From Saprospira grandis DSM 2844 (GTDB lineage: Bacteria > Bacteroidota > Bacteroidia > Chitinophagales > Saprospiraceae), in the NCBI RefSeq assembly GCF_000275825.1, contig NZ_JH719942.1, positions 1,614,575-1,678,574 on the forward strand: DNA of 64,000 nucleotides, in the 5' to 3' direction. Position numbers and translations under genes: made by a program. Below are positions 25,021-32,947 of the stretch, piece by piece. Numbering within the stretch: position 1 is the stretch's first letter; each line of letters starts with the position of its first letter. The notes below the pieces were generated by a model. It did not search any database and was not told the DNA's origin. It was given only the letters and a program-made list of their open reading frames with translations.

Positions 25021-25040
25021 GCGTCTAACGCCAATTGGCC

Positions 25041-26372
25041 CTAACGAGTTTGAGAGAAATCTGTAGTCTCAAAATCGCCTTCTGCTTCGCCGAAGGTATA
25101 GTAGTTTTCGGGAACCTCAAAGTTATTGGGGAAAACATAAGCGTGAATCTTGCTGGTACTAAAGGCAGAGATTTTCACCATATTGCTTTGGTTGCCGCCC
25201 AAAAGCAAGACATTGCCGCCCTTTTTGCCGACCACAAAGCCCACATGGCCTTTTCCGCCGCCATAGCTCAAAACGGCAATAGCGCCATAGGCGGGTTGAT
25301 CCACCTTTTTACCATATTTGGCCCAAGACATCGCCATTGCGCTGCCTGTTCCACCTTGGCCAGCCTTATTCATGACCCAATTGACAAAAGAGGCGCACCA
25401 AGGCGTCTCATCATCTCGGAAGCCACCAGTAGTCGAGTGATACTCAATTACTCGGGGGTTATCTTCTGCGCCGGGGATTTCGGTAACGCCAAGCTCCGAC
25501 TCTGCTACCTTGATCCAGTTGGGTTTATTCATTGGGCCAGGAATAGCGGCTTCTTGTAAGCCTTCGCCATTGAGGCCCTTCCAGCTTTTTCCAGCTGGAT
25601 CTACACGGCCATCGGGTTTGCCTACCCCCAATTTAGTAGCTTGGAAATTACTAATTGCGGTAATGGTCTTATTATCGCAAGTTCCGCTAATGTCCACTTT
25701 ATAGTCAAACTCTTCGCGGAGAAGGGTTTGGACCACCTTGACATCATCGGGATTATTTTTTCCGCCTTGGCCCACAGATCCTTGAAGGTCCTTAATGGGA
25801 ACGGGCTCTCCAGTTGGAGCGGCTTCTTCTGTTGTGGCAGCAGCATCGGCGCTACTGCTATCTGCTGAAGAGCTAGAAGAGCTTCCGCCGCCAGAGAGGG
25901 CGCCCCAGCTTTTTCCGCCTGGATCAATACGGCCATCTTGCCAGCCAAACTCTGCTTGTTGGAAAGCTTTGATAGCGGCGATGGTTTTGGGTCCACAATC
26001 GCCATCTACGGCTACATTTTGGCCCTTTTGCTTGAGGAGTTCTTGGACTAATTTCACATCGGCCTCTTTATTGTCTCCGCCTTTGCCCACCGAGCCCGAA
26101 ATAGAAGAAGCTGTAGGGGCGGGAGTTTCTGCGGCAGTAGTTTCGCTGCCTGTTTCGGCGGGAGTTTCTGCGGCAGTAGTTGCGGCAGCGGTAGCCGAGC
26201 CGATGCGCTCGCCTAGGCGGCTAATAGCGGCTTCAATTTGGTTGATTTGCTCTTGTTCTTGGGCATCAATTTTCCCATCACTCATAAAGAGCTCCTTGAG
26301 TTGGTCAAGGGTTGTATTATACTGCTCCAAGCGAGCTTGGATTTTATCAAAATTTGCCATAAGGTTGGTCAT
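25041..26372 (-). CDS. Peptidoglycan-binding protein with TIGR02594-like amidase/CHAP-type domain, no signal peptide
   Basis: 443 residues. N-terminus: a coiled helical hairpin containing MSDGKIDAQEQEQINQIE, reminiscent of an EF-hand/TerB-like acidic loop, then a Thr/Ala/Glu-rich linker. Two similar peptidoglycan-binding-like modules follow at about 93-160 and 198-270 (SVGKGGDNKEADVKLVQ... and SVGQGGKNNPDDVKVVQ..., each ending DPGGKSW or DPAGKSW). The catalytic domain (~285-425) has the TIGR02594 pattern: ESELGVTEIPGAEDNPRV, DETPWCASFVNW with the probable nucleophilic Cys, KGHVGFVVG with the His, and LLGGNQSNMVKIS. It should cleave peptide or amide bonds in cell wall. There is no signal peptide, so export must use a phage-like, contractile or lysis-based route. 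Co-directional with and 29 nt after the 26402-27052 gene. Confidence 0.85.
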   Translation of the reverse strand: MTNLMANFDKIQARLEQYNTTLDQLKELFMSDGKIDAQEQEQINQIEAAISRLGERIGSATAAATTAAETPAETGSETTAAETPAPTASSISGSVGKGGDNKEADVKLVQELLKQKGQNVAVDGDCGPKTIAAIKAFQQAEFGWQDGRIDPGGKSWGALSGGGSSSSSSADSSSADAAATTEEAAPTGEPVPIKDLQGSVGQGGKNNPDDVKVVQTLLREEFDYKVDISGTCDNKTITAISNFQATKLGVGKPDGRVDPAGKSWKGLNGEGLQEAAIPGPMNKPNWIKVAESELGVTEIPGAEDNPRVIEYHSTTGGFRDDETPWCASFVNWVMNKAGQGGTGSAMAMSWAKYGKKVDQPAYGAIAVLSYGGGKGHVGFVVGKKGGNVLLLGGNQSNMVKISAFSTSKIHAYVFPNNFEVPENYYTFGEAEGDFETTDFSQTR

Positions 26373-26401
26373 TAAAAGTTAGTTAGGAGAATGGTATTGG
26401 C

Positions 26402-27052
26402 TTATTTCTTCAGTTTGGCTTCAATCTTCTGAAGGTTTTCAAGCATTTTGGCCATTACTTGACGTCCTTTGGCTTTTTTCTTTTCTAGTTGAGGATCTAC
26501 AGTGGCAGACTCTGCTCCAGCGGCGGCGGTATCATCGCTAGTGGTTTCGGTGGTTTCGGTAGTTTTACTGTCTTCTGTTGTTGGCTGTGCGGCTTCTTTG
26601 GGCGCTTCTTCTTCTCCTTCAGTGGCGGCGGCACCTTCGGCGGCGGCGCTTACAGCTTCTCCGGCCTTAACGAGGGCAAATTTGGCCTTTTTGAGTAGGG
26701 CTTTTCCTTCCTTAGCAATTTTGGCCAAGGGCGCATTTCCTTTGATGGGAGAAAGCTCTAGGACATTGCCATTTTCGCTAGCGGTAAAATGCGCTTTAGC
26801 GATAAGAATCATCTTTTTGTCGCCTTTAAGGTCTTCCTTAGCTTGCTTTTTCCATTTTGCATCCATTTTAGAGAGGAGCATTAGGGGAGCTTCTGTGCCG
26901 CAGGCAAATTTGTGCATACGTTTTACAAAGAAAGTAACGGCATTTTCTTCGCCATTGGCTTGAGTTTCGGCCATTTTGGCTAGGCGTTTAAACTCCTTAA
27001 CATAGGCGGCATGGGTCAGATTTTCATAATCTGGTTGAATCTTAGCTTTCAT
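26402..27052 (-). CDS. Lys/Ala-rich protein of unknown function, upstream partner of the amidase gene
   Basis: 216 residues. The first ~135 are a helical domain (HAAYVKEFKRLAKMAETQANGEENAVTFFVKRMHKFACG...) with a beta-like KKMILIAKAHFTASENGNVLELSP in the middle. Then comes an Ala/Thr/Glu low-complexity linker of ~55 residues similar in composition to the linker of the downstream amidase, and finally a basic helix (LEKKKAKGRQVMAKMLENLQKIEAKLKK). No signal peptide. It sits 29 nt before the amidase gene and is surely co-transcribed with it. An adaptor, chaperone or immunity role is possible by position only; I do not recognise the family. Confidence 0.7.
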   Translation of the reverse strand: MKAKIQPDYENLTHAAYVKEFKRLAKMAETQANGEENAVTFFVKRMHKFACGTEAPLMLLSKMDAKWKKQAKEDLKGDKKMILIAKAHFTASENGNVLELSPIKGNAPLAKIAKEGKALLKKAKFALVKAGEAVSAAAEGAAATEGEEEAPKEAAQPTTEDSKTTETTETTSDDTAAAGAESATVDPQLEKKKAKGRQVMAKMLENLQKIEAKLKK

Positions 27053-27260
27053 TCTTTTTTAGTTAGTTTAGTGGGGTAAAATCTTGCTTGACTACTAAAT
27101 GTAGAAAAAAGAGATGGGCTCTGCAAAGCATCTGAAGAGTTTTACAGCTAATTTATTTTTCTATTGTTTATCTCATTTTTTAGGTCTATCTTATTGGTTT
27201 TTTGCCTATTAAGGGCCGAAGAGCTATAGTTAAAAGCAGTGGTTACAGATGAGCGGATGA

Positions 27261-27382
27261 GCGATGTGCAGGGGTGGCCGTTAGGCCAGACCAAAGCCGC
27301 CTGCGGCGGCTGCAGGGCCGAGCAGACCTGCGAGCCCCGAAACGTAGCGACCCGCCTGAAGGGCGGGGCAGCCCCAAAAAAA
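27261..27382 (-). repeat. GC-rich structured repeat, copy 9
   Basis: Minus-orientation copy: GGCCGTTAGGCC hairpin 3, AGCCGCC-TGC-GGCGGCT hairpin 2, core GAGCAGACCTGCGAG, first hairpin CCCGCC-TGAA-GGGCGGG and GGGGCAGCCCC end followed by an A-run (T-run in element sense). It lies just beyond the terminator of the lysozyme gene. Confidence 0.92.
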
Positions 27383-27396
27383 GATCCTTAGAGGCA

Positions 27397-27429
27397 TAAA
27401 AAAAGGGCTATCCAGATGGACAGCCCTTT
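27397..27429 (-). terminator. Terminator of the lysozyme gene
   Basis: Stem GGGCTaTCC/GGAcAGCCC with AGAT loop and, on the minus strand, a T-run (plus-strand A-run at 27397-27404). Confidence 0.8.
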
Positions 27430-27446
27430 AGTTTGTTATATGCGGT

Positions 27447-28226
27447 TTATTTCCAGCCATGAAGTTGGAACCAGCCCGCTCTTTCTAGCACATTTCGAGA
27501 ATAATCTCGGCCTGTGGTGTAGTAGTCAATATCGTAGCCTGATTTATGGGCATTGAGGGCACGAGAAGGCCCACAGTTATAGCCAGCGATACCGGCTTGC
27601 AGGAGTTGTTTGCTCATTTTCCAGCCCAACTTTTTGGTAAAGAGGTTCATAGAATTTTTGAGCACGGCACAGCCGTAGATAATATTTTCGGTAGCATTTG
27701 CCCATTTTCCAGACTGGATAAAAGCGACATGCCAGCGGTCATCCACCTGCATCAGTCCTCTACCGTGGCCACCATCTCCGGTGCCATGTGGGCCGGGAGG
27801 GGTGAGGGCCAAGCCCCAATGCGACTCTCTAGAGCCGATGCCAGCGATTACGGAGGCGGGAATGCCGTATTGTTGCGACACTCTTAGCACAGCATTTTTG
27901 TACTTGCCATTGAGCTCTGCCAACTGCTTGAGCAAATGGGGATTATTTTTGGCGTAGGAGGTTTGAAACTGAAGATAATTGCCCGAAGGTTGGGGGCGAT
28001 TCAGCAAGGCCGCCCAAGTAGAAGGGCCTACGATCCCGTCAGGCGTCATTCTTTTTTTATATTGGAAATGCTTGACGCAATTCTCGGTATAGGGACCAAA
28101 TTCGCCATCGGGGCGAACGCGGTAGCCATAACCTTTGAGTAATGTTTGTAGCTCGGCCACCTCATCGCGCAGATGGGGGGAGGTGTGGCGATAGCCATCA
28201 TATAGACGGAGTGTAGGTCTTCCCAT
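27447..28226 (-). CDS. Peptidoglycan-binding goose-type-lysozyme-like protein, no signal peptide
   Basis: 259 residues. N-terminal PG-binding_1 domain at about 15-80 (LRDEVAELQTLLKGYGYRVRPDGEFGPYTENCVKHFQYKKRMTPDGIVGPSTWAALL). The C-terminal lysozyme-like domain (~85-259) has YGIPASVIAGIGSRESHWG, where the Glu of SRES is the likely acid, then GHGRGLMQVDD and IAGYNCGPSRAL, the pattern of GEWL/soluble transglycosylase folds that cut glycan strands. The N-terminus MGRPTLRLYDGYRH is not a signal peptide. With the amidase gene 1 kb further on, this makes two cell-wall enzymes of complementary specificity, both apparently cytosolic. No holin, tail or other phage gene is in the window. Confidence 0.88.
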   Translation of the reverse strand: MGRPTLRLYDGYRHTSPHLRDEVAELQTLLKGYGYRVRPDGEFGPYTENCVKHFQYKKRMTPDGIVGPSTWAALLNRPQPSGNYLQFQTSYAKNNPHLLKQLAELNGKYKNAVLRVSQQYGIPASVIAGIGSRESHWGLALTPPGPHGTGDGGHGRGLMQVDDRWHVAFIQSGKWANATENIIYGCAVLKNSMNLFTKKLGWKMSKQLLQAGIAGYNCGPSRALNAHKSGYDIDYYTTGRDYSRNVLERAGWFQLHGWK

Positions 28227-28327
28227 GAGTCAATATTTAGGGCACCATTTGGTGCTTAAAAAGCAATTTAGAGATTCTATCTCCCTAAAATATAATTTTT
28301 TAGTACTTCTAGCAAAGTTTTACTTTC

Positions 28328-29236
28328 TTATTCCCTTGTTTTTTGTCCTAGGCGTTCTAGGCCAAACACCAAAGCGAAGCCCAAAAGGGCCAAAAGGGCG
28401 GCGCTCAAGAGGTAGGGTTCGCCTTCATAGGCGCTAGGCAAAACAGATTGAAATAGGAAAGGTTCTTCTTGGCCATGGCTATTGATGCGTGTTTGAATAA
28501 CATTTTGCCAGGGCCAAATTTTGGGCAGGGAGCCCAGCATAAAGCCCGTGAGCAAAGCCAAAGCCGCCGAGCGATAATGCTCAAACAGCCAGCTCAATAT
28601 TCTAGCAAAACTCAATAGGCCCAAAGCACAGCCCATCATAAAGACCAAGAGAAAGAGGATATCTTTTTCATGAATGGCCTCAATCACATGCTTATACATG
28701 CCCATCAGGAGCAAAATGAAACTGCCCGAGATGCCAGGTAAAATCATGGCACAAATGGCAATAGCCCCAGAAACAAAAGCCATCAAATAGCTTTTGGGCA
28801 TTTCGGTAGGCACAAAAAGCGTAATGCCGTAGGCAATGCCCGCTCCCATAATCAAAAGGATAATAGAAGGCAGGTTGTTCCACTTAATTTGCCGCCCAAC
28901 ATATAGGGCCGAAGCCAAGACCAAGCCCATAAAAAAGGACCAAAGCAGCTGCGGGTAATGTTCTAGGGCCGAGCTAAGCAAAGAGGCCAAGCTCAAGACA
29001 CTGACAAAGATGCCCCCAAAAAGGGCCAATAAAAAATGGCCATCTATGGCGGTCCAAAAGGCAGCGATTCCCTCTTTTTGCAAAACTTTTAAGTTCTCCA
29101 AATTAACCCCCTTAATCCCCTGAAGCAAACGCTCATAAATGCCCGTAATAAAGGCTACGGTTCCGCCAGAAACCCCAGGCACCACATCTGCAGCGCCCAT
29201 GGCCATCCCTTTGAGAAAAGTAAATAGATGTTGCAT
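28328..29236 (-). CDS. DUF368 membrane protein, probable polyprenyl-phosphate transporter
   Basis: 302 residues, about eight to nine transmembrane helices. The N-terminus GMAMGAADVVPGVSGGTVAFITGIYERLL is the DUF368 hallmark, echoed by SGAIAICAMILPGISGSFILLLMGMY in the middle, so the protein has two inverted halves each with a (V/L)PG(V/I)SG motif. DUF368 proteins (PopT) were shown to be one of the two families that return undecaprenyl phosphate across the inner membrane, which fits an envelope role here. The gene starts 2 nt after the prfA stop and so belongs to a prfA-DUF368 operon. Confidence 0.93.
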   Translation of the reverse strand: MQHLFTFLKGMAMGAADVVPGVSGGTVAFITGIYERLLQGIKGVNLENLKVLQKEGIAAFWTAIDGHFLLALFGGIFVSVLSLASLLSSALEHYPQLLWSFFMGLVLASALYVGRQIKWNNLPSIILLIMGAGIAYGITLFVPTEMPKSYLMAFVSGAIAICAMILPGISGSFILLLMGMYKHVIEAIHEKDILFLLVFMMGCALGLLSFARILSWLFEHYRSAALALLTGFMLGSLPKIWPWQNVIQTRINSHGQEEPFLFQSVLPSAYEGEPYLLSAALLALLGFALVFGLERLGQKTRE

Positions 29237-29238
29237 AA

Positions 29239-30321
29239 TTATACTTCTTCGCTGGCTTTTAGTTTCTCGGCATTATAGGTAGTTTGGATAGCCTCAATGA
29301 ACTCATCAATGGCTCCATTCATCATATCGCCTAGGTTGTAGCGGGTAAAGTTGATGCGGTGGTCCGTCACTCGGTTTTGAGGATAGTTGTAGGTCCGAAT
29401 TTTTGAAGAGCGATCACTAGAGACCACCAAGCTATTTCGCAAATCGGTAATGCTATCTTGCTGCTCTTGCTGCTGCAATTCAAACAAACGAGCATAGAGT
29501 TTTTGTAAGGCAATCTCTCGGTTGCGGTGCTGCGAACGTCCTTCCTGGCATTCTACCACTACCCCGGTCGGTTTGTGCGTAACCCGCACGGCAGATTCCG
29601 TTTTGTTTACGTGCTGCCCCCCTGCCCCACTGGCCCGGAAAGTATCCCAGCTCAAGTCGGCAGTATTGATCTGAATATCTTCGGTCTCAAAAATAGGCAT
29701 AATGGCCACAGTAGCCGTAGAGGTGTGCACCCGCCCCTGAGATTCCGTTTTTGGCACTCGCTGAACTCGGTGTGTGCCCGACTCATATTTGAGCAGACCA
29801 TAAACCCCATCGCCAGTTACTTCCATAAATACTTTAGAGTAACCGCCAGAACCACTAGCCGTTTCCGAGATCAACTCCCGCTTCCAACCCATTTTATCAA
29901 TGTAGCGCTCATACATCCGAAGCAAATCGCCCGCAAAAATAGCCGCTTCATCTCCACCCGCTCCCGAGCGGATTTCAATCGTGACGTTTTTCTCATCTTC
30001 AGGGTCTTTGGGAATCAACATATGCTTGATGTCCTCTTCCAATGGCCCCTGCCGCTCCAAAAGCTCGTCCATCTCCATTTTGGCCATTTCCTTAAATTCG
30101 GCCTCATCAGAGTGGTCCAAAATTTCTTTGCACTCGGCCAAGCCATCCAATATGGCTTTGTACTCCTCATGCGCTTTTACCAAAGGCTCCAAACCCTTAT
30201 ATTCTTTATTGACCTTCATAAATTTCTTCATATCAGAAGAAATACTGGGGTCCGAAAGCTGCTCTTGCAGGTACTCAAATTTGTCCTTAATCGCAGACAG
30301 CTTGCTCAATAAGCTATTCAT
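29239..30321 (-). CDS. prfA: Peptide chain release factor 1
   Basis: Releases the finished protein at UAG and UAA. 360 residues, full length. The GGQ loop is ASGAGGQHVNKTESAVRVTH (about 228-247), and the codon-recognition region VQRVPKTESQGRVHTSTATVAIMP holds a P-x-T tripeptide (PKT), the RF1 form rather than the SPF of RF2. N-terminal helical domain and the acidic SGAGGDEAAIFAGDL segment are normal. No programmed frameshift, as expected for RF1. The only prmC-type partner gene is absent from the window; DUF368 follows directly. Confidence 0.97.
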   Translation of the reverse strand: MNSLLSKLSAIKDKFEYLQEQLSDPSISSDMKKFMKVNKEYKGLEPLVKAHEEYKAILDGLAECKEILDHSDEAEFKEMAKMEMDELLERQGPLEEDIKHMLIPKDPEDEKNVTIEIRSGAGGDEAAIFAGDLLRMYERYIDKMGWKRELISETASGSGGYSKVFMEVTGDGVYGLLKYESGTHRVQRVPKTESQGRVHTSTATVAIMPIFETEDIQINTADLSWDTFRASGAGGQHVNKTESAVRVTHKPTGVVVECQEGRSQHRNREIALQKLYARLFELQQQEQQDSITDLRNSLVVSSDRSSKIRTYNYPQNRVTDHRINFTRYNLGDMMNGAIDEFIEAIQTTYNAEKLKASEEV

Positions 30322-30384
30322 AGTGTTTTGCGTCGCAAAATGAACTCATCTAGGCTGAGTTCTATGTTAAATAATATTCTAATT

Positions 30385-30507
30385 GTTTTTTGGGGCCTCC
30401 GCAGCAAAGCTGCGGCGCTACGCTTTGGGGCTCGCAGGTCTGCTCGGCCCTTCGCCAGCAAGCTGGCTCGGTCTGGCCTAACGGCCACCCCGCCGCATCG
30501 CTAGGCC
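30385..30507 (+). repeat. GC-rich structured repeat, copy 10
   Basis: Very clear copy: TTTTTTGGGGCCT, hairpin 1 CCGCAGC-AAA-GCTGCGG, core CTCGCAGGTCTGCTCGG, hairpin 2 GCCAG-CAAG-CTGGC, GGTCTG, hairpin 3 GGCC-TAAC-GGCC, closing CATCGCTAGGCC. Unlike most copies it lies upstream of the gene it faces (prfA, 64 nt) and between two minus-strand genes. Confidence 0.93.
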
Positions 30508-30548
30508 ATACAAAGGCGGCCCCTGGCCGCCCAGCTAGGGCCAAAGCC

Positions 30549-31379
30549 CTACAGCATCTCCTCCTCCAATAAGGTTTTGACCAAAGCAGAAAGTTTGGGC
30601 GAAGCTTTTTCTACAACCCCCAAAACATCTTCTAAACTGGTCTCTTCAATAGCCTCCAAAGGCCAACATTTATTCGAGACAATAGAAGTCACCAAAACAG
30701 GCAACTCCGCATGCTTGGCCACAATGACCTCGGGCACCGTAGACATCCCAATGACATCCGCACCCAAAATATGCGCCATCCGATACTCTGCTGGCGTTTC
30801 TAAATTTGGACCCTGTAGGGCCAAATAGACCCCCTGATGAATGGACAACCCCATGGCCTTGGCCCTAGCTTCTACCCGATCATTTAATGCATGATCATAG
30901 GCCTCTTTCATATCTGGAAAACGAGGCCCCAAACGATCGTCGTTCTTTCCCCGCAACGGATGGTCAGGAATAAAATTGATATGATCTCGGACCAAAATAA
31001 TGTCGCCCGCATTCATCAACCCATTCACACTGCCCACCGCAGAAGAAATCAACAAACGCTCTACCCCCAAAGCCTTAAATATACGTACCGGAAAAGTAGC
31101 CTCCTTGGTCGAATAACCCTCATAGTAATGAAAACGCCCCGACATAGCCACCACCGGCTGCCCCGCCAAATACCCAAAGATCAAACAACCCGCATGCCCC
31201 TCTACCGTAGATACCGGAAAATGCGGTATCTCTGCATAAGGAATACGATGAACTTCCTCAATTTCTTCCGCCAAAGGACCTAAACCCGTACCTAAAATTA
31301 AACCATAACGAACCTTAAAGGTCTCAGTTCTGTTATCTAAGTACTGATGGCAAACCGCAATTTGTTGTTCTAAACTCAT
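30549..31379 (-). CDS. punA: Purine-nucleoside phosphorylase (trimeric type)
   Basis: Cleaves purine nucleosides with phosphate in salvage. 276 residues. Family marks: GLILGTGLGPLAEEI (phosphate loop), IPHFPVSTVEGHAG, AMSGRFHYYEGY, NAGDIILVRDHINF, ALQGPNLETPAEYRM with the Glu of the purine site, GADVIGMSTVPEVIVAKHAEL (ribose contacts), and SIVSNKC where Asn is the residue linked with 6-oxopurine (guanosine/inosine) preference. Monocistronic on the minus strand, following repeat copy 10 at its 3' end. Full length for the NP-II family. Confidence 0.96.
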   Translation of the reverse strand: MSLEQQIAVCHQYLDNRTETFKVRYGLILGTGLGPLAEEIEEVHRIPYAEIPHFPVSTVEGHAGCLIFGYLAGQPVVAMSGRFHYYEGYSTKEATFPVRIFKALGVERLLISSAVGSVNGLMNAGDIILVRDHINFIPDHPLRGKNDDRLGPRFPDMKEAYDHALNDRVEARAKAMGLSIHQGVYLALQGPNLETPAEYRMAHILGADVIGMSTVPEVIVAKHAELPVLVTSIVSNKCWPLEAIEETSLEDVLGVVEKASPKLSALVKTLLEEEML

Positions 31380-31476
31380 CTAGCAAAAACTTAAAAGTAT
31401 GCTAATCATCAGGAAATCAATAAATTGAACACCCAAATAATTTTCAAGAAAATGTTATATTTCAAATCCTAAAATT

Positions 31477-31506
31477 TTGAACTCTAAGGACTTGTACTTA
31501 TTTTTG
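31477..31506 (+). promoter_or_regulatory. Bacteroidota-type promoter, TTG-N19-TATTTTTG
   Basis: TTG at 31477-31479 and TATTTTTG at 31499-31506 are separated by 19 nt, matching the -33/-7 consensus for housekeeping sigma of this phylum. The start site would fall near 31513, leaving an untranslated leader of about 190 nt before the ATG at 31702. Confidence 0.6.
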
Positions 31507-31701
31507 TTAGGGCAAGACCAAAGATAAGCAATTTTTTCTGTCTTCGGTGGTTTGCCGCTTTTCCCAAAAAGAAAAGTCCTTTATAAAAGTGACTACCTCA
31601 ACCCCAGTACGTCTCTATCTAAAAAGCACTCAAAAGGAGTGTTTTCGCCTGCTATTTCTAATCTACTCTTTTTATCTACACTACTCTTAACATTGATCGA
31701 T

Positions 31702-32163
31702 ATGAAAATTCTATCTTTCGTCCTAGCGCTTGTTCTTGGCTTCAATGCCAGCAACGCTTTCGCTGCCAACCCTAACCATGAAGACAAGATGGTTGCTGTT
31801 ATTCTCCTTATGGACAATGGCGATGACCGTGAAGTTGTAGCTACAATTTATACTAGCCTTATGTCTGCCGAAAAAGTAGCCAAGGTCCTAGATATCGAAA
31901 TGGTAGCCTCTGATGATCCCGTTCAAGATGATGTCTATGTTTTCTCTCTAAAATCTCAAGAGCAGAAAGAATTGACCATGAAAATGTTTGACGAAGAGGG
32001 CTATGAACTAGCTGCTCACCGTGTTATGGAAGTAACTGAAGGTAGCAACTACCGCGCACTCAACGTAGAAACACTAGAGGACGGTACCTATATGTTCCAA
32101 ATTACTGACGAATCTGGCGCTGAACTTAACCGTAAGGTGACGATCCAGCGTGAAGAAAAATAA
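31702..32163 (+). CDS. Small secreted protein with C-terminal beta domain
   Basis: 153 residues from the ATG at 31702; the frame is open upstream to 31552 but only from that ATG is there a signal peptide (MKILSFVLALVLGFNASNAFA, cut before ANPN). The mature part has ILLMDNGDDREVVATIYTSL and ends LEDGTYMFQITDESGAELNRKVTIQREEK. That ending resembles the beta-strand layout GxYxxxIxDxxG...KxxxQ of type IX (Por) sorting domains or DUF3244-like modules, but the match is loose. Preceded by a good promoter and a ~190-nt leader, followed by a strong terminator, so it is a single-gene unit. Function unknown. Confidence 0.75.
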   Translation: MKILSFVLALVLGFNASNAFAANPNHEDKMVAVILLMDNGDDREVVATIYTSLMSAEKVAKVLDIEMVASDDPVQDDVYVFSLKSQEQKELTMKMFDEEGYELAAHRVMEVTEGSNYRALNVETLEDGTYMFQITDESGAELNRKVTIQREEK

Positions 32164-32194
32164 GCGAGACCGCTAATGAGCATCCGCAAATGAA

Positions 32195-32222
32195 AGGCAA
32201 GCCAGATGGCTTGCCTTTTTTT
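32195..32222 (+). terminator. Terminator of the small secreted protein gene
   Basis: Perfect 9-bp stem AGGCAAGCC/GGCTTGCCT with AGAT loop followed by TTTTTT. Confidence 0.92.
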
Positions 32223-32327
32223 GTGCTTTCTTAAAACTATTTTATCATTTCCTTGAGAACCTCGGCTAATAAAAGAACGTACTTTAAGCCAAATTTTATT
32301 TCTCCCCCTCCCCAAAACAATTTACCT

Positions 32328-32939
32328 ATGCGTAGCTTACTCTTATTTTTGGGCCTTCTCATTGGCCAGTTTAATTTGGCCCAAGCCCAAACAGAACGCC
32401 TACAGCAAGGCGAAAAAGCCCCCAAAACTACCTTTGAAGCCATAGACGGCAAAAACTATAAGCTCAAAGAGCTGCTGAAGGAAAATGATAAGGTCCTTAT
32501 CACTTTTTTAAGACCAGTCTGGTGCCCCGTCTGCAACCTGAGAACCCATGAGCTCAAAGATAATTATGAGGCCCTCAAAGCTCAAGGCTATGCCGTTATT
32601 GTGGTTTATCCTAGCCCCCTAGACCGCCTCAAGGCCCTAGCCGAAGATGCAGAACTCCCCTTTATTGCCGTAGCCGATCCCGACGAAGAACTTTTTGAAG
32701 CCTATAAAATTGAAAAGTCTGCGGGAAAAGTCCGAAATTCCATTTTTAGCAAAAAGGTCCGCAAGGCAGCCAAAAATGGGAAGAAAGCCTATGATGGAGA
32801 AAAATACCCCAAAAAAGGCGACCGCCCCGGCCCTATTATCCCTGCCGATTTTGTTATTCAAGATAACCAAGAACTAGAACAAGTGCATTACGGCAAAAAT
32901 ATCGCCGACCATATTACTATCGAATCGCTCTTAAAATAA
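32328..32939 (+). CDS. Exported AhpC/TSA-type redoxin
   Basis: 203 residues from the ATG at 32328, which begins a signal peptide (MRSLLLFLGLLIGQFNLAQA). The thioredoxin fold is clear: LQQGEKAPKTTFEAIDGKNYKLKELL, then LITFLRPVWCPVCNLRTHELKDNYEALKAQGYAVIVVYP with a CxxC (CPVC) in place of the single peroxidatic Cys. This is the PRX-like2 pattern (xWCPxCNLxL). A basic insertion near 140-175 (SKKVRKAAKNGKKAYDGEKYPKK) is unusual. It likely acts as a periplasmic thiol reductase or peroxidase. It is followed after 8 nt by the flavin reductase-like gene, so a redox pair on one transcript is plausible. Confidence 0.85.
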   Translation: MRSLLLFLGLLIGQFNLAQAQTERLQQGEKAPKTTFEAIDGKNYKLKELLKENDKVLITFLRPVWCPVCNLRTHELKDNYEALKAQGYAVIVVYPSPLDRLKALAEDAELPFIAVADPDEELFEAYKIEKSAGKVRNSIFSKKVRKAAKNGKKAYDGEKYPKKGDRPGPIIPADFVIQDNQELEQVHYGKNIADHITIESLLK

Positions 32940-32947
32940 ATTGACTC

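Noticed and set aside
25795-26382. Plus-strand Ala/Ser/Val-rich frame opposite the amidase gene
   Set aside because: It mirrors the low-complexity linker and PG-binding modules of the minus-strand gene.
25041-28226. Prophage lysis cassette
   Set aside because: No holin, spanin, integrase, capsid or tail gene is visible in the flanks, and base composition matches the surroundings. A remnant cannot be fully excluded.
29527-30312. A 261-codon plus-strand frame opposite prfA
   Set aside because: prfA is unmistakable on the minus strand with full length and motifs; the antisense frame has no domain pattern or start context.
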